A DNA stretch of 39,781 nt. Origin: Candidatus Borkfalkia faecigallinarum (GTDB lineage Bacteria > Bacillota > Clostridia > Christensenellales > Borkfalkiaceae). The position numbers and the translations under genes are program-made. The first letter of the stretch is position 1, and every line of letters begins with the position of its first letter. The notes below the pieces were generated by a model. That model searched no databases. It had not been told where the DNA came from and worked only from the letters and a program-made list of their open reading frames with translations. Location of the stretch: positions 1 through 39,781 of the forward strand of contig DXFD01000015.1 in the NCBI GenBank assembly GCA_019114625.1. Direction: 5' to 3'. Shown in pieces: positions 15,719-25,299 of the stretch.

Positions 15719-18700
15719 ATGAAAGAACAACGTTTCAAGATCATTACGATCGTCTCGGTTGCCATCATCCTTGCGATCGTTCTGGCTCTGAATGTCGCAG
15801 TCGGGATCTTTTCGCCCCTGCTGGACAAGTTCGTCGTCGGCTACCAGGAAGGCGAATCTTCCGGCGCGGCGAGAGCGGAAGGCGTGGCGCTGTCCGAACA
15901 GATCCAGGCGGAAGGCACGGTCCTGGTGCAGAACAACGACAACGTGCTCCCGCTGAGCAAGGACGATGCGCCGCGCGTGAACGTGTTCGGCTGGGCGGTG
16001 ACCGACTGGGTCATCAGCGGCTCCGGCTCGGGCCAGGTCAAGAGAGCGGGCGCGGTCGACCTGTTGGAAGCGCTCGAAGAATACGGCATCGAATACAACA
16101 CCGAACTGACGGATATGTACGAGGGCTACCGCCCCAACCGCGAGTTCAGCATCGCCGGCAGCCACGCGGGCAGCGAGACGGGCGCCAACCCCGGTTCCAG
16201 CGGCTCGCTGCACAGCTTCAACTATGAGTTCAGCCGCCTCTACGAGCCGGACATCGAGGACCGCAACTACTATTCCGATTCGCTTTTGAGCAACGCGGAG
16301 AGCTATTCGGATACGGCGCTGGTCGTCATCGGCAGAGTTTCGGGCGAGAGCAACGACTCGCCGAAGGTGCAGTACAAGGACTGCTCGGGCAAGGGCAAGC
16401 CGAGCCCGCAGTACATCGACGAGACGCGCACCTATCTCGAGATCTCGACCGAGGAAGAGGCCCTGCTCGAATACGTCGGCGCGACGTATGAGAACGTGAT
16501 CGTCCTCATCAACTCCCCCAACGTGATGGAGCTCGGCTTCATGGAGACCATCCCCGGCCTCGACGCCTGCCTGGTCGTCGCCACGACGGGTACCGCGGGC
16601 GCACGGGCGATCCCCAAGATCCTCTACGGCGACGTCTCCCCTTCCGGCCGCCTCGCCGACACCTTCGCGTACGACCTGTCCACCTCCTCGACCTACGTCG
16701 ACACCGGTTCGGGCAACGATACGACCAACTTCTACACCAACGGCGCGGGCCTGTACCCCACCACCACCACCCACACGAACGGCAGCTCCGTCGTCCCCTA
16801 TGAGGGCGTCGCCTACACCGATTACCGCGAGAGCGTCTATCTGGGCTACCGCTGGTACGAGACGGCGGACGAGGCGGGCTTCTGGGATTCCGACTTCGCC
16901 AAAAACCGGTGGGGCATCAGCAACGGCTATGAAGACGTCGTGCAGTACCCCTTCGGCTACGGCCTGTCCTACACCGAATTTGAATGGACGATCACCTACA
17001 TGGAGATCCCCAACAACCAGTCCCTCTCCATCGACGACGTGATCAAAGTGGGCGTGACGGTCAAGAACGTCGGCGATGTGCCCGGTCAGGACGTCGTGCA
17101 GCTGTATTACAGCGCCCCCTACAACGAGATCGAAAAATCCTCCCTCGTCCTCGGCGCGTTCGGCAAGACGCAGAACGTCCTGCAGCCGGGCGATTCGGAA
17201 TATGTGGAGCTGACGATGAAGGTCTCGGATATGGCGTCCTACGACTACGAGGGCTTCCTCGTCCCCGGCGGCGGCTATGTCCTCGAAGAGGGCGACTATA
17301 CCCTCTCCCTGCGCTCGGATGCGCACACCCTCGCGAGCGAAAAGATCGTCGGCGGGTCGGGCAGCGTCCACAACGACGCGATCATCCACTACTCGGTCGG
17401 CGACGACACCAATTATATGCAGGATGAAGTGTACAACCGCTTCACCGGCGAGGGCACGACGGACGGCGTCGCCATCGACGGCAACAGCGACGGCTCGGCG
17501 GAGATCACCTATCTGACCCGCGCCGACTTTGAAGGCACCTTCCCCGCCGAACAGGGCGAAAACCGCGCGATGACCGAGGAGATCATGGCGCTCAACCTCT
17601 TCACCGAGGAGATGGCGGACGAATGGGCGGCGGAGCGCTCGGATGCGGAACCCGTCACCTTCGGCGACACTTCGCAGGGCGGGCTCGTGTACGAGAACGA
17701 CCAGATCAACGACTACGGGATGCAGCTCGGCCTCGACTACGACGACCCCGAATGGGAAGAGCTGCTCAACCGCATCACCAAGCAGGAGATGCTCAGCCTC
17801 GTGCTCAGCTCTTACACCGAGACGCAGGCGATCCCCTCCATCGGCAAGCCCAAGACCAACGACTTCGACGGCCCCAACCAGCCGGGCAGCTTCTCCGACG
17901 GCATCACCGCCGAGGCGACGGGCTTCAGCTCCATCGTGCTCGCGCAGTCGTGGAACGACGAGCTCGCGTACAGCATGGGCTCCGCCTTCGCGACCGAATG
18001 CGTCAGCTACGGCATCCAGGGCCTGTACGGGCCGGGCGTGAACCTGCACCGTTCCCCCTTCGGCGGCAGAAACTACGAGTATTACTCGGAAGACCCGCTG
18101 ATCTCGGGCATCATGTGCGCGAACTTCGTCGAAGCCGCCAAGAACAAGGGCGTGTTCTGCTACCTCAAGCACATCTGCCTCTATGAAACGGAAAGCGGCC
18201 GCGACGGCATGTACACCTGGCTGACCGAGCAGGCGCTGCGCGAGCTGTACCTGCGCCCGTTTGAACTCGCCGTCAAGGAAGGCGGCTCGACCGCGATCAT
18301 GACCTCCTACGGCCGCATCGGCGCCGTCTGGACGGGCGCGAGCGAAGCGCTCCTGCAGGAAGTGATCACGGGCGAGTGGGGCTTCCGCGGCGCGTTCCTG
18401 ACCGACTACTCCGACCACCCCGAATTTATGGATCCCGACGCGATGATCCGCGCGGGCGGCGACCTGTTCATGCGCGTGGGCGGCGGCTCCTTCGGTTATG
18501 AAACGGAATCCAACGCATTCGACCAGGCGCTGCGCGCCGCCACGAAGGACGTCGTCTATATGTGGCTGAACGCGCTGGCGACCAACGCGGACTACAACGC
18601 GAAGATCGAGAGCGGCGAGATCGTGGACAGCATCGTCATCCCGACCAGCCCGAAGCTGAACTTCCGCTGGTACATCCCCGTGCTCATCGCCGTTGACGTG

Positions 18701-18766
18701 ATCGCCGTTGCCGGCTGCGCCGTCTGGCTGTTCTTCGCGCTCCGGAAAAAACCGGACCAAGAGTGA
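15719..18766 (+). CDS. GH3 beta-glucosidase-family protein, domain-permuted, TM at both ends (GH3-1)
   Basis: N-terminal TM IITIVSVAIILAIVLALNVAVGIF; GH3 C-domain first, then FnIII-like, then TIM barrel (GPGVNLHRSPFGGRNYEYYSEDPLISG, FCYLKHICLYE, GFRGAFLTDYSD); C-terminal TM YIPVLIAVDVIAVAGCAVWLFFAL. Confidence 0.94.
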   Translation: MKEQRFKIITIVSVAIILAIVLALNVAVGIFSPLLDKFVVGYQEGESSGAARAEGVALSEQIQAEGTVLVQNNDNVLPLSKDDAPRVNVFGWAVTDWVISGSGSGQVKRAGAVDLLEALEEYGIEYNTELTDMYEGYRPNREFSIAGSHAGSETGANPGSSGSLHSFNYEFSRLYEPDIEDRNYYSDSLLSNAESYSDTALVVIGRVSGESNDSPKVQYKDCSGKGKPSPQYIDETRTYLEISTEEEALLEYVGATYENVIVLINSPNVMELGFMETIPGLDACLVVATTGTAGARAIPKILYGDVSPSGRLADTFAYDLSTSSTYVDTGSGNDTTNFYTNGAGLYPTTTTHTNGSSVVPYEGVAYTDYRESVYLGYRWYETADEAGFWDSDFAKNRWGISNGYEDVVQYPFGYGLSYTEFEWTITYMEIPNNQSLSIDDVIKVGVTVKNVGDVPGQDVVQLYYSAPYNEIEKSSLVLGAFGKTQNVLQPGDSEYVELTMKVSDMASYDYEGFLVPGGGYVLEEGDYTLSLRSDAHTLASEKIVGGSGSVHNDAIIHYSVGDDTNYMQDEVYNRFTGEGTTDGVAIDGNSDGSAEITYLTRADFEGTFPAEQGENRAMTEEIMALNLFTEEMADEWAAERSDAEPVTFGDTSQGGLVYENDQINDYGMQLGLDYDDPEWEELLNRITKQEMLSLVLSSYTETQAIPSIGKPKTNDFDGPNQPGSFSDGITAEATGFSSIVLAQSWNDELAYSMGSAFATECVSYGIQGLYGPGVNLHRSPFGGRNYEYYSEDPLISGIMCANFVEAAKNKGVFCYLKHICLYETESGRDGMYTWLTEQALRELYLRPFELAVKEGGSTAIMTSYGRIGAVWTGASEALLQEVITGEWGFRGAFLTDYSDHPEFMDPDAMIRAGGDLFMRVGGGSFGYETESNAFDQALRAATKDVVYMWLNALATNADYNAKIESGEIVDSIVIPTSPKLNFRWYIPVLIAVDVIAVAGCAVWLFFALRKKPDQE

Positions 18767-18837
18767 CCGTCCGACCGGACCGGGGAGGCCTCCCCCGCGG
18801 AGCCGCCTCTCCCGCCCGGCCGCCCGAACGGATAAGG

Positions 18838-18872
18838 AAGCCCTCCGCTGCACCGGCAGCGGAGGGCTTTGC
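18838..18872 (+). terminator. terminator of GH3-1
   Basis: AAGCCCTCCGCTGC ACCG GCAGCGGAGGGCTTTG. Confidence 0.8.
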
Positions 18873-18934
18873 GTTGGGGGGCATCTTGGCGGATCCGCCG
18901 AACTTCGATCGCAGGGAGATGAGGGCAAGCCCCT

Positions 18935-20374
18935 TCATTCCCCGCTGCCGATCCCGGAAAGGTATCTTTCGGTAAACTCGCGCTCGCCGTCGGCGATCAG
19001 CGTGACGATATTGCTGGTCGTCGCGTCGAACAGCATCTTGTCAAACAGCGAATCGAGCAGGGTGTACAGCTCTTCGCGGGCGTGCGGCTCGCCCGAGCGC
19101 TTGCGCGCGTCGAACCCGTCGTAAAATTCCCGGATGTACGCCGCGTCCACGTTCTGAAATTCCGTATAGACCGCGCGCAGATGCGCCTCGTACGCCTCGT
19201 CCTCCCAGACGGAGAGGACGGGAAAGACGGGGACGCCCTGCCGGCTGCGCTCGCGGATGTTGTGCTCGACGACGGAAAAAGTACCTTCGCCCGCGTCCGG
19301 CCCGTATCCCATGAACTGCAAAAAGAGGAAGGCGCCCTCCGTCTGCGCGCTGTCGGCGCGGGAACTGACGGCAAAGACGGTGCCGCCCCAGACGGAGGAG
19401 CTGTTCACCCCTTCCGCCGAAGGCATCGGCACGAAGGCGATGCTGCCGTTCAAGCCGGGCTCCGCGGCGAGCGCCGTGGAGAGGCTGTCGCTCCGGCAGA
19501 AGGCGACGGCGATCTCGCCCGCCGCCATCGCCGCCGCCCAGTCCTCCACGCCGTATTGCGCGGAATGATCGATACAGCCCTCCAGCGACATCGAGCGCAC
19601 CCAGCGCATCGCGTCGCCGAAGGCGTCGGTGTTGAGGACGAGCCGCCAATTCCCCGCCTCGTCGCGCTGTTCCAGCCGCTCGCTGCCGAAGTTGTAGACC
19701 ATGTCCAGGAACAGCCTGCCGCAGTCGGCGTCGCCGGAGGGGATCATGGCGCCGTACGCCCCGCCGGACGTGTGCCGCACGACCGCTTCGGACGCGGCGA
19801 GAAGTTCGGAAAAGGTGTCCGGGTACAGCGGCTCGCCCTGCGCATCGTACAGGATGTAGCCGCCCTGCGCGTCCTGCCCGATGACGCCCGCCTCGCACAG
19901 CAGCGGCAGGTTGAGGACCATGCCCGCCGCGTACTGCTCGGCGGGGACGCCGTACACGCGGCCGCCGTCGGAGATCTCTTCCAGAAAGAAGGCGTCCGCC
20001 TTGTCCAGCCAGCCGAGCGCCTTTAACTCGGCGGAGACGTCCCGGATGTGCCCGTTGCGGTAAGCGCCGCGCGCGTAGGACGCGTCCATTTCAAAGAGGA
20101 TGGGGAGTTGGCCGGACGCGAATTTGGCGACCGCCGTCTCCGGATCGTAGACGTACGGGGAGACCTCGATCTCGTACTGCGGATAGGCCTCCTCGAAGGC
20201 GGCGATGCGCTCCTCGTAAAATTCCGCGTCATAGACGGAGGAGCCCTGCCACATGCCGATCGCGATCCTGGTCTTGGGCGGGGCGCTCCCGCAAGAAGAA
20301 AGGACGGCGCAGGCACAGACGCAGAGTGCCGATATCGCCGCACACAGAGTAAACTTGATCGATTTTTTGGGCAT
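18935..20374 (-). CDS. extracellular solute-binding lipoprotein (family 1-type, ABC sugar binding)
   Basis: MPKKSIKFTLCAAISALCVCACAVLSSCGSAPPKTRIAIGMWQGSSVYDAEFYEERIAAFEEAYPQYEIEVSPYVYDPETAVAKFASGQLPILFEMDASY... Confidence 0.88.
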   Translation of the reverse strand: MPKKSIKFTLCAAISALCVCACAVLSSCGSAPPKTRIAIGMWQGSSVYDAEFYEERIAAFEEAYPQYEIEVSPYVYDPETAVAKFASGQLPILFEMDASYARGAYRNGHIRDVSAELKALGWLDKADAFFLEEISDGGRVYGVPAEQYAAGMVLNLPLLCEAGVIGQDAQGGYILYDAQGEPLYPDTFSELLAASEAVVRHTSGGAYGAMIPSGDADCGRLFLDMVYNFGSERLEQRDEAGNWRLVLNTDAFGDAMRWVRSMSLEGCIDHSAQYGVEDWAAAMAAGEIAVAFCRSDSLSTALAAEPGLNGSIAFVPMPSAEGVNSSSVWGGTVFAVSSRADSAQTEGAFLFLQFMGYGPDAGEGTFSVVEHNIRERSRQGVPVFPVLSVWEDEAYEAHLRAVYTEFQNVDAAYIREFYDGFDARKRSGEPHAREELYTLLDSLFDKMLFDATTSNIVTLIADGEREFTERYLSGIGSGE

Positions 20375-20378
20375 CGGA

Positions 20379-20407
20379 TTGAATTTTCTCCAAAAATGTG
20401 CTATAAT
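20379..20407 (+). promoter_or_regulatory. promoter of 20419 sensor gene
   Basis: TTGAAT - N17 - TATAAT; the -10 ends only 11 nt before ATG. Confidence 0.65.
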
Positions 20408-20418
20408 CGTGGTAAGCT

Positions 20419-21384
20419 ATGTTTCAGAAGACGAAAAAACGGTTTTATCGGACGTTGATGCTGATCGCGCTGCTGCTGGTCGTCCTGATCGTCGCGCCGA
20501 GCATCTTCCTGTTCACCAATATTTTTTATTCGACCTACGAATCGATGGCGAAAAACCAGCTGGACCGCGGCATCTCGGCGGGGCGCATGTTCGTCGACTC
20601 GATCATGTCCACGACGGACAACCTCGCGCTCAACCGGCAGCTCATCGAGACGCTGGACGGGACGCGGTCGGGCTCGCTCGCGCCCCTTCTGGACTCCACC
20701 TGCACCTATTCGCTCGACATCGCCGCCATCACCGTGTACGGCGAAAACGGCGCCGTCTATACCTCGTCCGGCGTGACCAACCCGCCGAGCGCGGCGGAGC
20801 TGGCATCGCTCGCCGACATCGCCGAATTTTTCGCGGATGAGGACGCGGACGAATACGTCTCGCTGCGCACGTCCGCGATCATCAAGGCGTACGACAACGC
20901 CCCCTACGACGCGCGGGCGGGGATCATCAGCTACTGCCGCAAGGTCTATGCCGAGGACGGCTCCTTGCTCGGCTGCATCTTTGCGGATATCTTCCCGCAC
21001 GAGCTGTTCGAGCGCTTCAACATGACGGACGGCGGGGCGGACGGGAGCGTGATCCTGATCGCCTTCGGCGGCGGCCACTTCTCCTCCGAAGGCGGGGAGG
21101 CGGCGCAGGAATATCTGCGCGCCGAGGCGGATACGTCCGTCGGCGGGCGGCTGGTCATCGCCAGCACCCGCAACTTTTACGGCGGGACCATCCGCGCCGC
21201 CGTGCCACTCGCCCCGTTTTATCAGAATACCCTGCTCATCGCGGCGATCATCCTGCTGTGCGGCGGGGCGCTGCTGTACGCGGCGCATTGGATCGCGCGC
21301 ATCGCCGCCGACTGGGTGACCAACCGCCTGAACGGGCTGCTGCAGCAGATGATCGAATCCTCCCGCAAGATCAACAGCCTGTGA
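20419..21384 (+). CDS. YesM-type sensor protein lacking kinase domains (TM-Cache-like-TM only)
   Basis: MFQKTKKRFYRTLMLIALLLVVLIVAPSIFLFTNIFYSTYESMAKNQLDRGISAGRMFVDSIMSTTDNLALNRQLIETL...LLIAAIILLCGGALLYAAHWIARIAADWVTNRLNGLLQQMIESSRKINSL*; no H-box or HATPase. Confidence 0.75.
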   Translation: MFQKTKKRFYRTLMLIALLLVVLIVAPSIFLFTNIFYSTYESMAKNQLDRGISAGRMFVDSIMSTTDNLALNRQLIETLDGTRSGSLAPLLDSTCTYSLDIAAITVYGENGAVYTSSGVTNPPSAAELASLADIAEFFADEDADEYVSLRTSAIIKAYDNAPYDARAGIISYCRKVYAEDGSLLGCIFADIFPHELFERFNMTDGGADGSVILIAFGGGHFSSEGGEAAQEYLRAEADTSVGGRLVIASTRNFYGGTIRAAVPLAPFYQNTLLIAAIILLCGGALLYAAHWIARIAADWVTNRLNGLLQQMIESSRKINSL

Positions 21385-21488
21385 CCGCGGGCGCGCCTGA
21401 CGGTCAGATTTATGACCGCGGAAACGCTTTCGGGGCGAGGTCGGCAGACGTGCGGCCGCAGACGCGCTCGACGGGCGAACGCGCGGCC

Positions 21489-23168
21489 TCAGACGCGCTT
21501 TTGGATGCGGATGGTGACCTTTGTGCCCTCGCCCTTGCGCGAGAACACTTCCAGCCCGTACGCCTCCCCATACTCGAGCTTGATCCGCTCGTTGACGTTT
21601 TTCAGTCCGAACCCGCTGAGGTCGGACTTTTTCTTATGCGTGACCGTGTCGTCGCTGACGTCGAAGCCGATGCCGTCGTCCTCGACTTCGAACACGATAT
21701 CCCCGCCGACCAGCTTGGTGCGGATGATCAGATGGCCCTTGCGGTCCTCGAAGGCGTACTTGACGGCGTTCTCCACGATGGGCTGCAGGATCAGTTTGAG
21801 CGTCGAATAGTTGAGGAGGCTCTCGTCCGTCTCGAAGCGCACGTCCACCCTGTCCGGGAAGCGGATCTTGTCGATCTCCAAAAAGTGCGCGGTCAGCTCG
21901 AGCTCCTCGCCGACCGTGATGAACTTGTCCCCCTTGTGCAGCGAGAGGCGGAAAAATTTGGCGAGGTTGACGGCCAGCTTCTCGATCTCCGGCTCCTTTT
22001 TCAGGCGCGCCATCCAGGAGACGGCGTCCAGCGTGTTGTACAGGAAGTGCGGGTTGATCTGCATCTGCAGCGCTTCCAGCTCGAGCTGGCGCTGCACCTC
22101 GGCGTCCTCGCGGTTTTTCTGGATGAGGCGGAAGAGGTGGGTGATCACCTCGTCGTACTTCTCTTCCAGCATATACAGCTCGTCCCCCTCGTCCGGCTTC
22201 CACAGCCCCTTCCTGCCCGTGCGGATGGTCTCCTCGATGTTCGCGTTGAGTTCGGCGATCGGCTTGGAGAGCTTTTTGGCGCGCAGGACGGCGACGAGCA
22301 CGCCGACCAGAAAGACGGTGACCATGATGCCGACCAGCAGCCAGGTCAGAAGGTCGAACGTACCGTAATAATGGCCGTAATCGAGGATGCTGACGAGGTA
22401 ATATTCCCCGCCGTACCGCTCGTTCAGCCGCTGCATCGGGCCGACGTTGACGATCTTCTTCTCGTCGCCCATCTGCAGCGTGCGGAGGCTCGACCCGCCG
22501 TCCAGCTCGTAGATATTTTCATAAAAATACAATTTTCCCACGTAGTCCTGATCGACGTGGGAAAAGACATAGCCGTCCTTGCGGATGATATAGGAATACC
22601 CCTCCTCCGTACCGAACCCGGTCAGGTAGTAGGAGATCGCCGTTTCGGGCATGAAAAAGACGAAGCAGCCCTTCGTTTCGGTCACGCTGTTGTCCAGACA
22701 GATGACGAAGGCGTGGCAGCCGCTCGCATAGCCGCCGACGACGACGCGGTTTTTGTTCTGCTCCGCCGCCAGAAAGACCTCCGCCGCGGGCGCGGCGTAG
22801 CCGTTGACGGAGAGATAGCCGCCCTCGTCCTGCCAGCCGACGTCGCTGAACGTATCCGACTGGGCGAGCGTGGCGAGATCTTTGAGCGCGCGCATCCGCA
22901 CGGCGTAGCCGTTGTCGCTGTTCAGATCTTGCAGCGCGTCCGCGTTGGTGTCGCGGACGATGCGCGCATAGGCGTAAGCGACCTCGTCGATCGCGGCGAC
23001 GACGTTCGAATCCACGTCGCCGTGATAGGCGTCGAGGTTGTCGCCGATGTAGCCGCGCATGGACGAGGTCATGGAGAGCTGTACGACGGCGAGCATGACG
23101 GCGAAGATGCCCGTCAGCACCGCGGTGAACAGCAGGATGAATTTCGTGCTCAGTTTAGCTTTCTTCAT
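21489..23168 (-). CDS. sensor histidine kinase, YesM/LytS class
   Basis: H-box INPHFLYNTLDAVSWMARLKKEPEIEKLAVNLAKFFRLSL; HATPase PIVENAVKYAFEDRKGHLIIRTK...VEDDGIGFDV. Confidence 0.95.
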   Translation of the reverse strand: MKKAKLSTKFILLFTAVLTGIFAVMLAVVQLSMTSSMRGYIGDNLDAYHGDVDSNVVAAIDEVAYAYARIVRDTNADALQDLNSDNGYAVRMRALKDLATLAQSDTFSDVGWQDEGGYLSVNGYAAPAAEVFLAAEQNKNRVVVGGYASGCHAFVICLDNSVTETKGCFVFFMPETAISYYLTGFGTEEGYSYIIRKDGYVFSHVDQDYVGKLYFYENIYELDGGSSLRTLQMGDEKKIVNVGPMQRLNERYGGEYYLVSILDYGHYYGTFDLLTWLLVGIMVTVFLVGVLVAVLRAKKLSKPIAELNANIEETIRTGRKGLWKPDEGDELYMLEEKYDEVITHLFRLIQKNREDAEVQRQLELEALQMQINPHFLYNTLDAVSWMARLKKEPEIEKLAVNLAKFFRLSLHKGDKFITVGEELELTAHFLEIDKIRFPDRVDVRFETDESLLNYSTLKLILQPIVENAVKYAFEDRKGHLIIRTKLVGGDIVFEVEDDGIGFDVSDDTVTHKKKSDLSGFGLKNVNERIKLEYGEAYGLEVFSRKGEGTKVTIRIQKRV

Positions 23169-24369
23169 GGATCAAATCGATATATTCGCTCGGCGTGATC
23201 CCGACCCGCTCCTTGAATACCTGGCCGAAATACCGCCCGTCCGCAAACCCGACCGCCGCAGCGATCTCGTTGATGCGCATCTTGCCCTGCGCGAGCAGTT
23301 CTTTCGCCTTCGCGATCCTGTAATAGGTGAGGCACTCGTTGAAGGTGGCGCCCGTCTCCTCTTTGAATTCGTGCATCAGGTGGCTTTCGGAGATGAAGAG
23401 CTTGTCCGCCGCCCACTTGACCGTGATCTTTTCCGAATAATGCGCGACGATGAGCGCGAGCGCGTCTTCGGCGATCTTTTTCAGCTTCTTGCCGCCGCGC
23501 ATCCCCGCCTCCGCAAAGGAGAACACGCCGCCCACTTCGAACACGGGCGAGGCGGCGGCCTTCGCCTGCGCCGCGGCCGTGCACAGGTCGGCGTCCGCGC
23601 CGAACGCGCCGCTCAGCCCGACGCAGGCGAAGGAAGCGTTCTTCCCGCATTCGCCGTACAGCCGCTCGGCACACTCGCGCAGCGCGTCCGCGTCGGTCAG
23701 GCCGGTCACGATGATGAATTTTTCCCGCGAGCAATCGCCCACCGCCTTAAAATTGTCCAGCGCGCGCAGCAGGGCGCGGTACAGTTCCTCGAACGCCGCG
23801 TCGAGCATGCGCAGCGCCTTCCCGTAGAGGACGGTGCCCGAACGGGGCAGGGAAATGTTGAGCACGGAGAGCTGGTCGCGCAGGGAGCGGTCGTCCACCC
23901 CCTCCTCCAGTTTGCGGAAATAGATCTCTTTGATGTACGCCGCGCCCGAGGAGAGGCTCTGCAGGGCGTTGCTCTTTTTGCGGCGCTCTTCCAGCACCGT
24001 GATGGTCTCCGCCGCCTTGCGGGTGAGCAGGTCGTTCTCTTCCGGCTTCAGCACATAGCCGGAGACGCCGTACTCCATCGCCTTGCGGACGTACTCGAAG
24101 TCGCTGTACCCGCTGTAAAAGATGACGGCGCCGTCAAAATTCATCTCCGCGAGCTTTTCCGCCATCGCCAGCCCGTCCATGACGGGCATGCGCACGTCGG
24201 AAATGATCAGGTCGGGGCGGCAGCGCTCGACCTCGGCGATCGCCTGCCTGCCGTTCTCGCACTCGGCGACGATCTCCGCGTCCAGCACGGACCAGTCGAC
24301 CGTCTCCCGCAGCCCCCTGCGCACCAGATATTCGTCATCGACAATCAGTATTTTATATTTCGCCGCCAT
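23155..24369 (-). CDS. response regulator with AraC-type DNA-binding domain (YesN class)
   Basis: REC: YKILIVDDEYLVRRGLRETVDW...PDLIISDVRMPVMDGL; C-terminal HTH: VKWAADKLFISESHLMHEFKEETGATFNECLTYYRIAKAKELLAQGKMRINEIAAAVGFADGRYFGQVFKERVGITPSEY. Overlaps the kinase start by 14 bp. Confidence 0.96.
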   Translation of the reverse strand: MAAKYKILIVDDEYLVRRGLRETVDWSVLDAEIVAECENGRQAIAEVERCRPDLIISDVRMPVMDGLAMAEKLAEMNFDGAVIFYSGYSDFEYVRKAMEYGVSGYVLKPEENDLLTRKAAETITVLEERRKKSNALQSLSSGAAYIKEIYFRKLEEGVDDRSLRDQLSVLNISLPRSGTVLYGKALRMLDAAFEELYRALLRALDNFKAVGDCSREKFIIVTGLTDADALRECAERLYGECGKNASFACVGLSGAFGADADLCTAAAQAKAAASPVFEVGGVFSFAEAGMRGGKKLKKIAEDALALIVAHYSEKITVKWAADKLFISESHLMHEFKEETGATFNECLTYYRIAKAKELLAQGKMRINEIAAAVGFADGRYFGQVFKERVGITPSEYIDLIHEES

Positions 24370-24437
24370 AGAGCCCCCCGGACGTCCTCCCGATCACAGA
24401 TCTCTTCGCCTTCTTTTGCGGAAACGCTCCGCAAAGA

Positions 24438-24977
24438 TCAGACCGCGCTCACCCCGACGGGGGTGAGGAAGATCTTGAAGATCGCCTGCGGCATGACGGC
24501 GCTGATCAGGTGGAACACCTCCGGGCGGCTCTCCTTGCAGCCGCCGGAAAGCCAGCGCAGGATGAGGTCGGTCACGTTCGCGCAGTACAGGCGGATGGCG
24601 AGGGTATTCATCGCCGCGTCCGGTTCGCCGCCGCAGTTGCGGACAAAAAATTCCGCAAGCAGGCGGTTGAAATAGTTTTTGGGCGAGTTGATGTCCTCGG
24701 AGTCGAACGCGTGCAGGATGACCTTGTCGTGCTTTTCAAAGACGGCGAGGCACTGCATGATCAGCTCTTCCCAGTTCTTGCTCTCTTCCGGGATGCCGCC
24801 GTAGATGTAGTTATGCAGGCTCTGGCAGCACAGATGGTACTTGTCGATGTAATGCTTATAAAACGTACCCTTGCAGGAGCCCACCTCTTCGATAATTTCC
24901 GCTACGGTGATGCTGTCGATGCCCTTGCGCTCCAAGAGCGCGAGCATACCCTGTTCAAAGTATTTTTTCATGTTCAT
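24438..24977 (-). CDS. TetR/AcrR family transcriptional regulator
   Basis: MNMKKYFEQGMLALLERKGIDSITVAEIIEEVGSCKGTFYKHYIDKYHLC...; start at 24977 with SD GGAAGGTG. Confidence 0.88.
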   Translation of the reverse strand: MNMKKYFEQGMLALLERKGIDSITVAEIIEEVGSCKGTFYKHYIDKYHLCCQSLHNYIYGGIPEESKNWEELIMQCLAVFEKHDKVILHAFDSEDINSPKNYFNRLLAEFFVRNCGGEPDAAMNTLAIRLYCANVTDLILRWLSGGCKESRPEVFHLISAVMPQAIFKIFLTPVGVSAV

Positions 24978-25035
24978 GATCACACCTTCCTGCCCGAGCG
25001 CGCGGCACGGCGGCGCGGGGTCTTTTCTTGGGTGC

Positions 25036-25078
25036 ATTGTAACACACATTCCCCCGTTTGTCTATATGTAAAGACAAA
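25036..25078 (-). promoter_or_regulatory. TetR-gene promoter with 22-bp palindromic operator candidate over the -35
   Basis: Plus TTTGTCT-ATATGTAA-AGACAAA (25057-25078); minus promoter TAGACA-N17-TACAAT. Confidence 0.65.
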
Positions 25079-25299
25079 GTGTGCATACTTTTCGACAGTT
25101 GCAACAGTTTTACCATACTCCTGCACGATCTCCGGTCATTTTTAGACTGCTTTTGCCGAATGTCCTCTTTCTCCCCCCTTTTGTCCGATCTGTCTGCCCC
25201 GCCCCCGACACAAACGGGCATAATTGCGGCACGATCTGTAATGCCCCGCGCGCGGGGCAGCGGCAAGCCCGCGCCCGCCGCGGCGGCGCGGCGGGCAGG

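Noticed and set aside
15716-18928. 1070-aa minus-strand ORF covering GH3-1 (and 1068-aa plus-strand ORF 33552-36758 covering GH3-2)
   Set aside because: Antisense shadow frames in GC-rich coding DNA; translations are R/A/V/D-rich with no motifs, while the sense strand has full GH3 motifs, SD and promoter.
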